From Paracoccaceae bacterium (lineage in GTDB: Bacteria; Pseudomonadota; Alphaproteobacteria; Rhodobacterales; Rhodobacteraceae), in assembly GCA_007128135.1 (NCBI GenBank), contig SKYA01000079.1, positions 1 through 56,643 of the forward strand: a DNA stretch of 56,643 nt, read 5' to 3'. Below, piece after piece: positions 46,012-55,440 of this stretch (the stretch's first letter is position 1; each line of letters starts with the position of its first letter). The translations under genes and the position numbers were made by a program. The notes below the pieces were generated by a model, which worked only from the letters and a program-made list of their open reading frames with translations, had not been told where the DNA came from and did no database searches.

Positions 46012-47042
46012 TGACCCGCGCGATCAGCATTCTCCGCGCCACACCCGGTGTCAGCGTACAGGATCAGGGCCGTCCAGGTTATCTGGCACAAGGTCTTTCG
46101 CGTGGAGGGGCGGCTGACCTTCTGGCGCTGGCGGAAGGGGCCGCCCTGCTTGATCAGCCGAAAAACTGCGCTGCACTGGAATTGACGGGCGGGGCAGTGA
46201 CACTGACAGCATCCGACGATATGCGGCTTGCCCTGACCGGGGCCGAGATGCGCGCAATTCTTGATGGCGCGCCGCTGGTCTGGAATGCCAGCCACACGCT
46301 GCCCGAGGGGGCACTGCTGGAGATTACACCAATGCGCGGCGGCTTTGGCTATCTGCATATTGGCGGCGGGCTGGAGCCACCGCCCGTGATGGGCGCGCGC
46401 AGCGCCCATCTTGCCGCAAGCCTCGGCCAGCCGGTGCAGGCTGGCGACACGATTGCTGTCGGTGCGGACAGGGGCCATCGTGTCGGCCTCTGCCTGCCCG
46501 AGGGTCAGGCAGGGAACATCCTGCGCCTTGTCGCCAGCCTGCAAACCGCGGTTTTCGGTCAGGACGCGCTGGCGCGGCTGGAGGCGACCTCTTTCACCAA
46601 GGACGCGCGGGGCAACCGCATGGGCCAGCGCTTGGTACCCGACGGCGCGGGGTTTGCGACTGCCAGCGGGCTGAGCATATTGTCCGAAACCATCGTGCCT
46701 GGCGATGTACAGGTCACGGGCGACGGCACGCCTTATGTGCTGCTGTCCGAATGTCAGACAACGGGCGGCTACCCGCGCATCGGCACAGTCCTGCCCTGCG
46801 ATCTGCACAAGCTTTTGCGGGCAGGTCCCGGCAACCGGTTCCGCTTCCGCCTGGTCACGCTCGAAGAGGGGGTGGAGGCGGAGAGGTCAGAGGCCCTGCG
46901 CCGCAGCGCGCTGGCGCGGACCTTGCAACCCTTGCAGCGCGACCCGCGCGACATCCCCGATCTGCTGCGCTATCAACTCGTCAGCGGCGTAACTGCTGGT
47001 GACGATCTGGAAAGAGAGGCTAAATCATGCGTGTCGATCTGA
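46011..47042 (+). CDS. pxpC: 5-oxoprolinase subunit C (KipA/biotin-dependent carboxyltransferase-like)
   Basis: Protein of 343 residues: ILRATPGVSVQDQGRPGYLA with LSRGGAADLLAL at the N-terminus (usual GxxtsvQDlGRpGyxxxGvsxxGamD), GFGYLHIGGGLEPP, and SECQTTGGYPRIGTVLPCDL near residue 245. PxpC works with PxpB on 5-oxoproline phosphorylation and ring opening. ATG 46011 shares one base with the pxpB stop (TGATG); a GTG three bases earlier is an alternative. Its 3' end overlaps pxpA by 16 bp. Confidence 0.93.
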   Translation: MTRAISILRATPGVSVQDQGRPGYLAQGLSRGGAADLLALAEGAALLDQPKNCAALELTGGAVTLTASDDMRLALTGAEMRAILDGAPLVWNASHTLPEGALLEITPMRGGFGYLHIGGGLEPPPVMGARSAHLAASLGQPVQAGDTIAVGADRGHRVGLCLPEGQAGNILRLVASLQTAVFGQDALARLEATSFTKDARGNRMGQRLVPDGAGFATASGLSILSETIVPGDVQVTGDGTPYVLLSECQTTGGYPRIGTVLPCDLHKLLRAGPGNRFRFRLVTLEEGVEAERSEALRRSALARTLQPLQRDPRDIPDLLRYQLVSGVTAGDDLEREAKSCVSI

Positions 47043-47803
47043 ATGCCGATATGGGTGAGGGTTTCGGGCCATGGTCCATGGGCGCCGATGCAGACCTGCT
47101 GAAGGTAATAACTTCGGCCAATATCGCGTGCGGTTTTCATGCGGGCGACCCGGATGTGATGGCGCAGTCCATGACGCTCGCGGTCGAAAACGGGGTCGGT
47201 ATCGGTGCGCATCCCGGGCTGCCCGACCTGCAGGGCTTCGGTCGTCGCAGGATGGACATCTCCCTGGACGCTGCGCACAATCTTGTTGCCTATCAGTTGG
47301 GTGCCGCGCAAGCCATGGCGCAGGTTGCGGGCGGTCATGTCCGGCATCTGAAACTGCACGGCGCCCTCGCCAATATGGCCGCCGCCGATGAAGAACTGGC
47401 TCGGGCCTGCTATACTGGCGCGCTGGCAGTGGATCACGATATCATAATCATGGTCATATCCGGGACGGCACAGGAACGCGCGGCTCGTGGCCTTGGCGCG
47501 CGTATCGCCTGCGAGATCTTTGCCGACCGCGCCTATGCCGAGGATGGGCAACTTATGGACCGCCGTCTGCCCGGCGCTGTTCTACATGATCCCGACAGCA
47601 TTGCCGCGCGCATCCTCGAGATGTTGCGCGCCGGAGCGATCATCACCGCGCAGGGTGCCCATCTGCCCGCCCGGATCGACACGATCTGTCTGCATGGCGA
47701 TACCGCAGGGGCAGTCGCACTTGCCCGCACCTTGCATACAGGGTTGCAGGCCGCAGGTATCAGCATCCAGCCATTCGATGGTATTCGCGCCGACAGACAA
47801 TGA
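47027..47803 (+). CDS. pxpA: 5-oxoprolinase subunit A (LamB/YcsF family)
   Basis: Protein of 258 residues. MRVDLNADMGEGFGPW, ITSANIACGFHAGDPDVM and IGAHPGLPDLQGFGRR are the YcsF landmarks holding the acidic and His metal/phosphate residues; KLHGALANMAA and CLHGDTAGAVALA follow. It completes the PxpABC complex, third gene of the operon. In this family, with PxpBC, it turns 5-oxo-L-proline plus ATP into L-glutamate, which joins the same pool as the hut pathway product in this window. Confidence 0.95.
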   Translation: MRVDLNADMGEGFGPWSMGADADLLKVITSANIACGFHAGDPDVMAQSMTLAVENGVGIGAHPGLPDLQGFGRRRMDISLDAAHNLVAYQLGAAQAMAQVAGGHVRHLKLHGALANMAAADEELARACYTGALAVDHDIIIMVISGTAQERAARGLGARIACEIFADRAYAEDGQLMDRRLPGAVLHDPDSIAARILEMLRAGAIITAQGAHLPARIDTICLHGDTAGAVALARTLHTGLQAAGISIQPFDGIRADRQ

Positions 47804-48245
47804 AAGCGGCTCGTCCGATAGACGATCTCCGACGGGTCTTTCAGCCTTTACGGCGCGGTTTCTTGAATCACGTGGTTGCGCATAGTGCCTGCGGTTATTG
47901 ATCAGCCGGACGAGGCGGCCCGTAATCATAAGGCGCTCGACCTTCTGGGGGTGCAGGTGCTGCGGCGCAGAACCACGGGATCCGGCGCGAGACATACGGT
48001 GTCTCGACCGGGAGAAATGACCTGCTGCGCCGAGACCGATGACTTGGCCGAAACATTCCAGATGTTTGATTCTGCCGCTTGACGGTGCAAGCAGCTAATC
48101 TGTTGGTTCTGGCGGCTTCAATGCTGCAGGGATCGGCTACATGGACACATATTTGCAGGATCTGGTCGAGCAGTGTGGGCATTCTCCTGCTGTCTTCACA
48201 TATCTCTTTCGAAACATCCTGCAGAACCCTGCATATACATAAATA
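47804..48245. other. Intergenic stretch without a recognisable gene
   Basis: About 440 bp between the convergent pxpA and frcK-like genes. The open frames inside (for example 47876-48082 plus, 47895-48182 minus) lack ribosome binding sites and known motifs. No clear terminator hairpin, repeat or RNA gene was seen. Confidence 0.5.
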
Positions 48246-48884
48246 TCATGGGTCTGAGATCGTCATGTCCGCTGGAAGTCGCGCGGCGATGATGCGGCGC
48301 GCATTGGCAAGGTCGTTGCGTTCTGCCCTTGTCCGAGCAGATTCGGGATCATGCCCATGCGCCAGCCAGCGCGCCACGCAGCGCTGCAAGATCGTTTCTT
48401 CTGGCGTCTCCAGCCAGATTGAGAAGTCCCAGAAGCTTGTCAAATCCGACCACGGTTTTTCATCAAATAGCAGATAATTCCCTTCGATTACAACCATCTC
48501 ACAAGAGGGCGCGAGAACGCCGGCGCCTGCGATCGACAAATCGCGCGCCCGGTCGAATATGGGATAAAATACCTCTTCTTCAGTGCGTAGTCGCTCGACA
48601 AGCGTGATGAAGCCGGCCACATCAAAAGTCTCTGGTGCGCCCTTGTGGGCCCAGAGGCCGCGCTCTTCCAGGATGCGATTGTCAAGGTGGAAGCCATCCA
48701 TTGGCACCAGTTCCGCGTGCAGGCCATCTTGGCAAAGGGCATCGCGCAGCGCTGCGCCCAACAGGGATTTTCCACTGGCGGGCGCGCCTGCCACGGCAAT
48801 CAGCTTGCGACGCGCGCCGCGCAGGCCGAGAAGTTGCGTCAACAGGTCTGGCGAAACTGCATCAAGGGTCTTTGCCGCAATCAA
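48246..48884 (-). CDS. P-loop sugar/nucleoside kinase-like protein (FrcK-type)
   Basis: Protein of 212 residues of the uridine-kinase/phosphoribulokinase superfamily: Walker A AVAGAPASGKSLL near residue 32, MDGFHLDN near 62 (conserved in the family), GLWAHKGAPETFDV and VVIEGNYLLFDEKPW. Proteobacterial members at the end of sugar operons are annotated as fructose-transport kinase FrcK; here it would phosphorylate the fructose made by SmoS or MtlK. This is inference. TTG 48884 is the start because GGAGG lies six bases before it. It is 98 bp after mtlK. Confidence 0.82.
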   Translation of the reverse strand: MIAAKTLDAVSPDLLTQLLGLRGARRKLIAVAGAPASGKSLLGAALRDALCQDGLHAELVPMDGFHLDNRILEERGLWAHKGAPETFDVAGFITLVERLRTEEEVFYPIFDRARDLSIAGAGVLAPSCEMVVIEGNYLLFDEKPWSDLTSFWDFSIWLETPEETILQRCVARWLAHGHDPESARTRAERNDLANARRIIAARLPADMTISDP

Positions 48885-48982
48885 GGTGAGCCTCCATATG
48901 GTTCAGGCCGTTGGCAAGTTGCTTGCAGTGCCCTGCAGCAGCATTCTCAGGACTGAACTGCCTAGGTCAGGACCATGCGAAC

Positions 48983-50470
48983 TCATGCTGTCTGCTGTCC
49001 GGTATAGCGTCGGATAGCGGCATTCACCCCGCCGGACGCCAGTAGCCCATACCAGTGACGAAAAGGCTCAGCAAATCGCGTGGCCTCTTTCACATCACGA
49101 TAGATGGGCACGTCTTCCAACCACGCAGAAGGTTTTGCTTCTGCCGCCTGGGCGGCCGCTTGCAGGCTTGGCCAAAGGGGGTCGTTGGGCTCAATGAGAG
49201 ATCCATCTTCGCGCTGACCCAGACAATAGCGCGCCCAGAGCGCCGAGGCCAGTGCCAGCCCCTCCAGGGGCGTCCCCTTGGCCAGCCCATCACGGATGGA
49301 AGGCAACAAGAACCCGGCATGACGGCTTGAACCGTCAAAGGCTACGCGGCGCGTGGTATCCAGGATTTCAGGGTTGGCAAAACGCTTCTCGATCAGGTCG
49401 ATATACTCCAACGCCGAAACCCTTGGCGCGGCTGGCACATTAGGGGCGATCTCACCGCGCGCGATCTTGCGGAACATCGCGCGAATGCCGTCATGCGCCA
49501 TGGTCGCGGCAATCGTGCCCAGTCCCAGCAATTCGCCCGCCCCGCATATCACCTGATGGCCACCATTCAGGATGCGGATCTTCATGGCCTCAAAAGCATG
49601 AACATCGGGGGTGAATACCGCACCAACAAGGTCCCAATCAGGGCGTCCGGCGCAGAAATCATCCTCGATCACCCATTGACGAAAGGTCTCATGAGTTACA
49701 GGGGCCGCATCGGCAATTCCGAAGGCCCGTGCAAGGGCAAATTCGCGCGGCCCCGTCGCGGGCACGATGCAATCAACCATGCTGTTCGGGAAACTGCACT
49801 CTGAAGAGATCCAGTCGGCAAGCTCTGGATCGGAAAGCCGCGCAAGCCCCACAACGGTCTGGCGCAAGATCCGTCCATTGCCCTGTAGATTGTCACAGCA
49901 CAGTCCGGTGAATGGTCCTGATCCCTGTTCACGGCGCAGGCGCAAGGCCGCAACCATTGCACCAAATGCCGTACGCGGGGCGGCAGGATTTTCAGCATCG
50001 TAACGGATATCCGGATGTGCGACATCCAGACCGCCGGTTTTCGGGTCAAGATAATAGCCGCCTTCCGTCACGGTGAGCGACACGATCCGGATGTCAGCCT
50101 GCGCCATGCGCGCAATCAGAGTGGCGTTATCTTCCTCGACAGGCAGGAAATCCATCATCGCGCCCGTGATCTCGGCGGATTTTCCGGCTGGATCGAGCTC
50201 GATCAGCATACTCAGACAATCCTGGGCGAGGAGTTTCTCGCGCATGGCATTGTCGCCGGGGCGCACACCTGCGCCGATAATGGCCCAGTCCTGTGCAAAT
50301 CCGATCTGCATCAGACGGTGAGTGTACCATGCCTGATGCGCGCGGTGAAAATTCCCAAGGCCGATATGCACGATCCCGGCGCGCTGAGCCTTTCGGTCAT
50401 ATTGCGGGACAGGGACAGAGGCCGGGATTCTTTTCAGTGCAGCCTGGCACAATGGTATCAACTCATCCAT
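48983..50470 (-). CDS. mtlK: Mannitol 2-dehydrogenase
   Basis: Polyol-specific long-chain dehydrogenase of 495 residues oxidising D-mannitol (and often D-arabinitol) to the ketose with NAD+. N-terminal cofactor motif VHIGLGNFHRAHQAWYTHRL (G-x-G-x-F-x-R-A-H), catalytic Lys297, Asn302 and His305 in KIRILNGGHQVI with exactly the spacing known from Pseudomonas mannitol dehydrogenase, and a WARYCLGQ segment near the C-terminus. ATG 50470 lies 13 bp inside the end of smoS. Part of the smo operon as in Rhodobacter sphaeroides. Confidence 0.95.
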   Translation of the reverse strand: MDELIPLCQAALKRIPASVPVPQYDRKAQRAGIVHIGLGNFHRAHQAWYTHRLMQIGFAQDWAIIGAGVRPGDNAMREKLLAQDCLSMLIELDPAGKSAEITGAMMDFLPVEEDNATLIARMAQADIRIVSLTVTEGGYYLDPKTGGLDVAHPDIRYDAENPAAPRTAFGAMVAALRLRREQGSGPFTGLCCDNLQGNGRILRQTVVGLARLSDPELADWISSECSFPNSMVDCIVPATGPREFALARAFGIADAAPVTHETFRQWVIEDDFCAGRPDWDLVGAVFTPDVHAFEAMKIRILNGGHQVICGAGELLGLGTIAATMAHDGIRAMFRKIARGEIAPNVPAAPRVSALEYIDLIEKRFANPEILDTTRRVAFDGSSRHAGFLLPSIRDGLAKGTPLEGLALASALWARYCLGQREDGSLIEPNDPLWPSLQAAAQAAEAKPSAWLEDVPIYRDVKEATRFAEPFRHWYGLLASGGVNAAIRRYTGQQTA

Positions 50471-51231
50471 TGGCCGCCATCCACGTTATAGGTTTGCGCA
50501 ACGATATAATCGGCGTCGGCGGAGGCCAGAAAAACGGCCATACCGGTCAGATCTTCCGCAACGCCCATGCGCCCGAAGGGCACGGCTGCGCCTACTTCGT
50601 GCTTTTTCTGGCCAGGCGCCTTGCCTTCATATTTCGCAAAGAAAGCATCCACGCCGTCCCAATGCTCGCCATCCACGACACCGGGGGCAATGGCGTTCAC
50701 ATTGATGCCATACCGGATCAGGTCCAGCCCCGCCGATTGCGTCAGGCTGATGATCGCGGCTTTGGAGGCGCAATAAACCGCCACCAGCGCCTCGCCACGC
50801 CGCCCGGCCTGCGACGCCATATTGATGATCTTGCCACCGCCGCCACGCGCAATCATGTGCTTTGCAACGGCCTGGAGCGTGAACAATGCGCCCGCGACAT
50901 TGATGTCGAAGCATCGGGCATAATCGGCCCGCGTGATTTCGACGATTGGGGCGGCTGAAAAAACAGCCGCATTGTTGATCAGGATGTCGATCTGGCCAAA
51001 CTGCTCCAGACTCGTCGTCACCGCAGCGTCGATACTGTCTTGGCGCTTCACATCCAAATCGACTGCAAAAGCGGTCTCGCCCATCCTTGCGGCTTCTGCT
51101 CGCGCGCGCTCAATATCTATATCGGCCAACACCACTTGCGCGCCTTCGCGGATATAGGCTTCGGCAAAGGCCAGACCGATACCGCGCGCGGCCCCTGTGA
51201 TCAGGGCTGTTTTTCCTTGAAGTCGTTTCAT
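50458..51231 (-). CDS. smoS: Sorbitol dehydrogenase (SDR)
   Basis: Classical SDR of 257 residues: [15 protein letters not shown] cofactor loop, [11 protein letters not shown] with Asp after the second strand (NAD+ preference), NNAAVF, and catalytic Tyr/Lys in VYCASKAAI. Position directly after the smoK gene and similarity to the Rhodobacter SmoS pattern ([20 protein letters not shown]) identify it as the sorbitol/galactitol dehydrogenase giving fructose or tagatose. Overlaps smoK by 4 bp. Confidence 0.92.
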   Translation of the reverse strand: MKRLQGKTALITGAARGIGLAFAEAYIREGAQVVLADIDIERARAEAARMGETAFAVDLDVKRQDSIDAAVTTSLEQFGQIDILINNAAVFSAAPIVEITRADYARCFDINVAGALFTLQAVAKHMIARGGGGKIINMASQAGRRGEALVAVYCASKAAIISLTQSAGLDLIRYGINVNAIAPGVVDGEHWDGVDAFFAKYEGKAPGQKKHEVGAAVPFGRMGVAEDLTGMAVFLASADADYIVAQTYNVDGGQWMS

Positions 51232-52232
51232 GCGATCCGCAGCCCTTTTGCGTCAAAACGGTGGATCATGTCGTCACGCGGGGTCAGGAAGATGCGATCG
51301 CCATGCCTGAAGCTGACCTCGCCATCTGCGCGCACGGTCACGCTCTCGCCCAGCCCGGTATCCTGAACATGGAAGAAGGTGTCAGAACCGAGATGTTCCG
51401 AGACACCGACGGTGCCCGACCATCTGCCCTCGGTCGCGGAGATCGCGATATGCTCGGGGCGGATGCCGATGGTCGTGGCATTGTGCCTGGCGGCCTCTGG
51501 CCCCTCGATCAGATTCATTTTCGGAGAGCCGATGAAGCCTGCGACAAACAGGTTGCGCGGCGCGCGATACAGCTGCAGCGGGCTGCCCACCTGCTCGATA
51601 TGGCCCGCGCGCAGCACAACGATCTTGTCGGCCATGGTCATCGCCTCGACCTGATCATGGGTCACATAGATCATCGTGGTCTTCAGCCGGTTATGGAGTT
51701 CGCTGATTTCCAGCCGCATCCCCACGCGCAGGGCCGCGTCAAGGTTCGACAATGGTTCATCAAACAGGAACGCAGCAGGTTCGCGCACGATGGCGCGACC
51801 AATGGCCACCCGCTGGCGTTGCCCGCCCGAAAGCTGGCCAGGACGCCGGTCCAGATAATCTGTCAGGTTCAGCACGGCGGCCGCCTGTACGACGCGGCGA
51901 TCCTGTTCGGCGCGGTCCAGCCCCGCCATGCGCAGCGGAAAGGCGATGTTCTTGCGCACTGTCATGTGCGGGTAAAGCGCATAGGACTGGAACACCATCG
52001 CCAGCCCGCGTTTGGCCGGGGGAATGGTGGAGCATTCCTTGCCGTCAATCCTGATCTCGCCCGAAGTGACATCTTCCAGCCCCGCGATCAGGCGCAGAAG
52101 CGTGGATTTGCCACAGCCCGAGGGGCCGACGAAGACCGTGAATTCCCCATCCTCGATGGTCAGATCCAGCGGCGGGATGACCGTCACGTCCCCAAAGCTC
52201 TTGGTCACCTGTTCCAGAACGATTTGTCCCAT
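51228..52232 (-). CDS. smoK: Polyol ABC transporter ATPase
   Basis: MalK-type ATPase of 334 residues: Walker [24 protein letters not shown] signature, [11 protein letters not shown] Walker B, VTHDQ switch, and a C-terminal TOBE domain (about 235 to 330). Energises SmoF/SmoG for sorbitol and mannitol uptake. It lies 11 bp after smoG. Shorter C-terminal domain than the MalK-type ATPase at 38471-39547, so the two are not interchangeable by length alone. Confidence 0.94.
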   Translation of the reverse strand: MGQIVLEQVTKSFGDVTVIPPLDLTIEDGEFTVFVGPSGCGKSTLLRLIAGLEDVTSGEIRIDGKECSTIPPAKRGLAMVFQSYALYPHMTVRKNIAFPLRMAGLDRAEQDRRVVQAAAVLNLTDYLDRRPGQLSGGQRQRVAIGRAIVREPAAFLFDEPLSNLDAALRVGMRLEISELHNRLKTTMIYVTHDQVEAMTMADKIVVLRAGHIEQVGSPLQLYRAPRNLFVAGFIGSPKMNLIEGPEAARHNATTIGIRPEHIAISATEGRWSGTVGVSEHLGSDTFFHVQDTGLGESVTVRADGEVSFRHGDRIFLTPRDDMIHRFDAKGLRIA

Positions 52233-52243
52233 GTCTGTGTTCC

Positions 52244-53074
52244 CTATTTCACGGCGCCAAAGGTCAGACCGCGCACAAGTTGTTTCTGGCTGAACCAGCC
52301 CAAGATCAGGATCGGCGCAATCGCCATGGTCGAGGCTGCCGAGAGTTTCGCGTAAAACAGGCCCTCGGGGCTGGAATAGCTGGCGATGAAAGCCGTCAGG
52401 GGCGCTGCGCGCGCCGCTGTCAGGTTCAGGGTCCAGAAGGCCTCGTTCCAGGCCAGGATGATGTTCAAGAGCACGGTCGAGGCAATGCCGGGGATTGCCA
52501 TCGGGGTCAGAACATAGAGGATTTCTTCCCTCAGGCCCGCACCGTCCATGCGTGCTGCCTCAAGAATCTCACCGGGAATTTCCTTGAAATAGGTGTAAAG
52601 CATCCACACCATGATCGGCAGGTTGATAAGCATCAGCACGATGGTCAGCCCGATGCGCGTGTCCAGCAGCCCCAACTGGATGAAGATCAGGTAGATCGGA
52701 TACAGCACCCCCACCGCAGGCAGCATCTTGGTCGAGAGCATCCACAGCAGGATATCCTTGGTGCGGTTGGAGGGCACGAAGGCCATCGACCACGCCGCCG
52801 GGATGGCGATGATCATGCCAAGTACGGTCGAGCCCCCGGCAATGATGATCGAGTTCCACAGAAAGCGGCTGTAATTGGAGCGTTCCTGCACCACGCGGTA
52901 ATTCTCCAGGGTCCAGTCGAAGAAGAACCAGACGGGCGGGTCGGAAATGGCCTGAGCCTCGGTCTTGAAGCTCGTCAGCATTGTCCAGAGGATCGGAAAG
53001 AACATCATAAGACCGATGCCCCAGGCGAGAGCCGTGTTCAGGGTCTTGCGGTGTGTCCTGACAGTACGTGCCAT
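52244..53074 (-). CDS. smoG: Polyol ABC transporter permease, MalG-type
   Basis: Protein of 276 residues, six spans, EAA loop [20 protein letters not shown] followed by TPMAIPG. N-terminus [20 protein letters not shown] is the first span. It pairs with SmoF. The start ATG 53074 is 9 bp after the smoF stop. Confidence 0.94.
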   Translation of the reverse strand: MARTVRTHRKTLNTALAWGIGLMMFFPILWTMLTSFKTEAQAISDPPVWFFFDWTLENYRVVQERSNYSRFLWNSIIIAGGSTVLGMIIAIPAAWSMAFVPSNRTKDILLWMLSTKMLPAVGVLYPIYLIFIQLGLLDTRIGLTIVLMLINLPIMVWMLYTYFKEIPGEILEAARMDGAGLREEILYVLTPMAIPGIASTVLLNIILAWNEAFWTLNLTAARAAPLTAFIASYSSPEGLFYAKLSAASTMAIAPILILGWFSQKQLVRGLTFGAVK

Positions 53075-53083
53075 GCTATCCCC

Positions 53084-53950
53084 TCAACGATCCAGATTCT
53101 TGCCAACGATGCGCATCAGGAAGAGCGCGAAGATATTGGCGAGAATGACTGCGTAAATCCCTCCGGCAGAGCCAAGCCCCACATTCTGGCTTTCCAGCAC
53201 GCGCTGGAAGATCAGGTAGGTAAGGGTGCGTGTCCCGAATGACCCCTGGGTCGTCACGAAAATCTCGGCGAATATCGCCAGCAGGAAGATTGTCTGGATC
53301 AGGATCACGATGGTCACGGCGCGCGACAGATGTGGAAGGATGATATGCCAGAAGCGCGACAGCACCGGCGCCCCGTCCATCTCGGCAGCCTCCAGTTGTT
53401 CACTGTCCAGAGATTGTATGGCCGTCAACAGGATCAGCGTCGCAAAGGGCAACCACTGCCACGACACGATCAGGATGATTGACAGCATCGAGGCATCCGA
53501 AAGCCATATCACCGGATCGGCCCCGAAGAAGCGCCACAAATGTGACAGAAGCCCGTTATTGGGATCCATGAACATGTTTTTCCACACCAGCCCCGAGACG
53601 GTTGGCATGACGAAGAATGGCGCAATCACCAGGATGCGCACTATCCCCTGTCCCCACATCGGCTGATCCAGCAGGATCGCAAGCAAAATGCCCAGCGTGA
53701 CGGTGATCAACAGCACGCCGCCGACAATGATGACGGTTGCCTGCACCGAGGGCCAAAAGGCGCTCGAGGTGACAAAGCGGACGTAGTTTTCAAACCCGAC
53801 CCAGCCCTGAAATCCGCCGCGCAGGGGCAGATAGCGCTGGAAGGAGAAGATCAGCGTCAGCGTCAGCGGCACCAGCATCCAGCCCAGAAGCAGGATGACC
53901 GCAGGTGCCAGCATCAGCCGCGCTGCAGAGCGCGAAGCCTTGGTGGACAT
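53084..53950 (-). CDS. smoF: Polyol ABC transporter permease, MalF-type
   Basis: Protein of 288 residues with six spans. EAA loop LEAAEMDGAPVLSRFWHIIL then PHLSRA near residue 200; the first span ILLLGWMLVPLTLTLIFSF is near residue 18. Forms the heterodimeric channel with SmoG. Separated from smoE by 97 bp holding hairpins. Confidence 0.94.
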   Translation of the reverse strand: MSTKASRSAARLMLAPAVILLLGWMLVPLTLTLIFSFQRYLPLRGGFQGWVGFENYVRFVTSSAFWPSVQATVIIVGGVLLITVTLGILLAILLDQPMWGQGIVRILVIAPFFVMPTVSGLVWKNMFMDPNNGLLSHLWRFFGADPVIWLSDASMLSIILIVSWQWLPFATLILLTAIQSLDSEQLEAAEMDGAPVLSRFWHIILPHLSRAVTIVILIQTIFLLAIFAEIFVTTQGSFGTRTLTYLIFQRVLESQNVGLGSAGGIYAVILANIFALFLMRIVGKNLDR

Positions 53951-53969
53951 GGCACTGGCCTTTCATCGT

Positions 53970-54028
53970 GGCAAGCCGGGCTTGCCGATGGAGTGGGAAA
54001 GGAAAGGGGCGTGAGAAGGCCGCCCCTT
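53970..54028 (-). other. Two hairpins between smoE and smoF
   Basis: Closest to smoE, AAGGGGCG / CGCCCCTT (54004-54011 and 54021-54028) forms an 8-bp stem with a 9-nt loop, followed on the minus strand by CC and a CTTTCC run. A second, GGCAAGCC / GGCTTGCC (53970-53977 and 53979-53986), lies just before the smoF ribosome binding region. Likely mRNA stabilisers or attenuators setting high SmoE. Confidence 0.65.
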
Positions 54029-54047
54029 CCCGAGTGGCAACAGGGGC

Positions 54048-55352
54048 TCAGTAACCTGCTGCTTCCATTTCATCCGTCACCAGCGCCTGTGCACGGGCAA
54101 GGGCTTGTTCCGGGGTCTGCTGGCCTGCGACCATGGCAGAGAATTCCTGCCCGGCCTGTGTGCCGATACCCGCCCATTCCGGGATCGCCACGAACTGGAT
54201 ACCGACATAGGGCACAGGCTCGAGCGTCGGGTTGTTCGGATCAGCCGCATTGATCGAACGCAGGGTCATGTCTGCAAACGGGATGCTGGCATATTCCGGG
54301 TTCTCATAAAGCGAGGTGCGCGTGCCCGGAGGAACATTCGCCCAGCCTTCACGCTCGGCCACAAGCTCAAGATACGCCTTGGAGGTTGCCCAGTTGATGA
54401 ACTCCATCGCGGCCTCTTGCTGCTGCGTGCCGGCAGGGATGGCCAGCGCCCAGGCCCATAGCCAGTTGGCGCGCTTGTCCAGCCCGTCCTTGTTGGGCGC
54501 AAGCGCAAAGCCCACGCTGTCGGCCACGGTCGAATCGTTGGGGTTGGTCACGAAACTGGCCGCCACGGTCGCATCGATCCACATCCCGCAGCGCCCCTGC
54601 TGGAACAGCGTAAGGTTTTCGTTGAAACCGTTATTCGCTGCTCCCGGCGGGCCATAATTCTGCAGCAGGTCATTATAGAAGGTAACAGCTTCCAGCCATT
54701 CGGGGCTCTCAAGCTGGGCGTTCCAGTCCTCATCGAACCAGCGCGCGCCGAAGGAATTGGCAACCGTGGTGATGAAGGCCATGTTCTCGCCCCAGCCTGC
54801 GCGCCCGCGCAGGCAGATTCCGTTAATATTGTTGTCGCGGTCTGTCATCGCAGCCGCGGCGGCGGCAATGTCATCCCATGTGGGCTCCTCGGGCATTTCC
54901 ATCCCGGCGGCCTCCATCAGGTCCGTGCGATACATGACCATCGAGCTTTCGCCATAGAAGGGCGCGGCATACATCGTGCCTTCGAAGGAAAGCCCCGCGC
55001 GCATCGCAGGCAGGATATCGTCGATATCATATTCTTCCGGCAGCCCGTCGAGCGAGACCAGCCAGCCGCGCTCGGCCCAGATGGGGGCCTCATACATGCC
55101 AATCGTCATGATGTCGAACTGGCCGCCGCTGGTTGCAATATCCTGCGTTACACGCTGGCGCAGGATGTTCTCTTCGAGGATGACCCACTCCAGCTCGATC
55201 CCGGTCGCTTCAGTGAATTCACTGCTGAGCGATTGCATCCGGATCATGTCGCCATTGTTGACCGTCGCGATCGTCAATGATTGGGCATAAGCGCCCGAAG
55301 CAGCGATCAGTGCAATCGCAGTCGATGCCGCAAGTGACTTTCCGAGTCTCAT
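54048..55352 (-). CDS. smoE: Polyol-binding periplasmic protein
   Basis: Protein of 434 residues. Signal peptide 1 to about 23 (MRLGKSLAASTAIALIAASG, cleavage after AYA), family 1 solute-binding fold with LTIATVNNGDMIRMQSLSSE, PFYGESSMVMYRTDL, GRAGWGENMAFITTVANSFG and QGRCGMWIDATVAA, which match the sorbitol/mannitol-binding SmoE type. ATG 55352 follows AGGGAGGAAT. First transporter gene of the operon, with the palindrome 55420-55440 upstream. Confidence 0.93.
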   Translation of the reverse strand: MRLGKSLAASTAIALIAASGAYAQSLTIATVNNGDMIRMQSLSSEFTEATGIELEWVILEENILRQRVTQDIATSGGQFDIMTIGMYEAPIWAERGWLVSLDGLPEEYDIDDILPAMRAGLSFEGTMYAAPFYGESSMVMYRTDLMEAAGMEMPEEPTWDDIAAAAAAMTDRDNNINGICLRGRAGWGENMAFITTVANSFGARWFDEDWNAQLESPEWLEAVTFYNDLLQNYGPPGAANNGFNENLTLFQQGRCGMWIDATVAASFVTNPNDSTVADSVGFALAPNKDGLDKRANWLWAWALAIPAGTQQQEAAMEFINWATSKAYLELVAEREGWANVPPGTRTSLYENPEYASIPFADMTLRSINAADPNNPTLEPVPYVGIQFVAIPEWAGIGTQAGQEFSAMVAGQQTPEQALARAQALVTDEMEAAGY

Positions 55353-55419
55353 CTGATTCCTCCCTGAACGGTATGAGTGGCAAGGACCCTAGATGAATAG
55401 TTGTCTCGCGGTCAATAAA

Positions 55420-55440
55420 AAATTTACACGCGATAAATTT
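55420..55440 (-). promoter_or_regulatory. Palindrome and possible promoter upstream of smoE
   Basis: AAATTTACACGCGATAAATTT: perfect 7-bp arms around CACGCGA. It overlaps the stop codon of the upstream LacI-type gene and is followed on the minus strand by TTGACC (55415-55410), a candidate -35. Probable operator of the adjacent LacI-family regulator; the central CGCG is shared with the palindrome 56528-56541. Confidence 0.6.

Noticed and set aside
47876-48082. 68-codon open frame after pxpA
   Set aside because: No ribosome binding site and no recognisable motif; kept as unexplained intergenic DNA.
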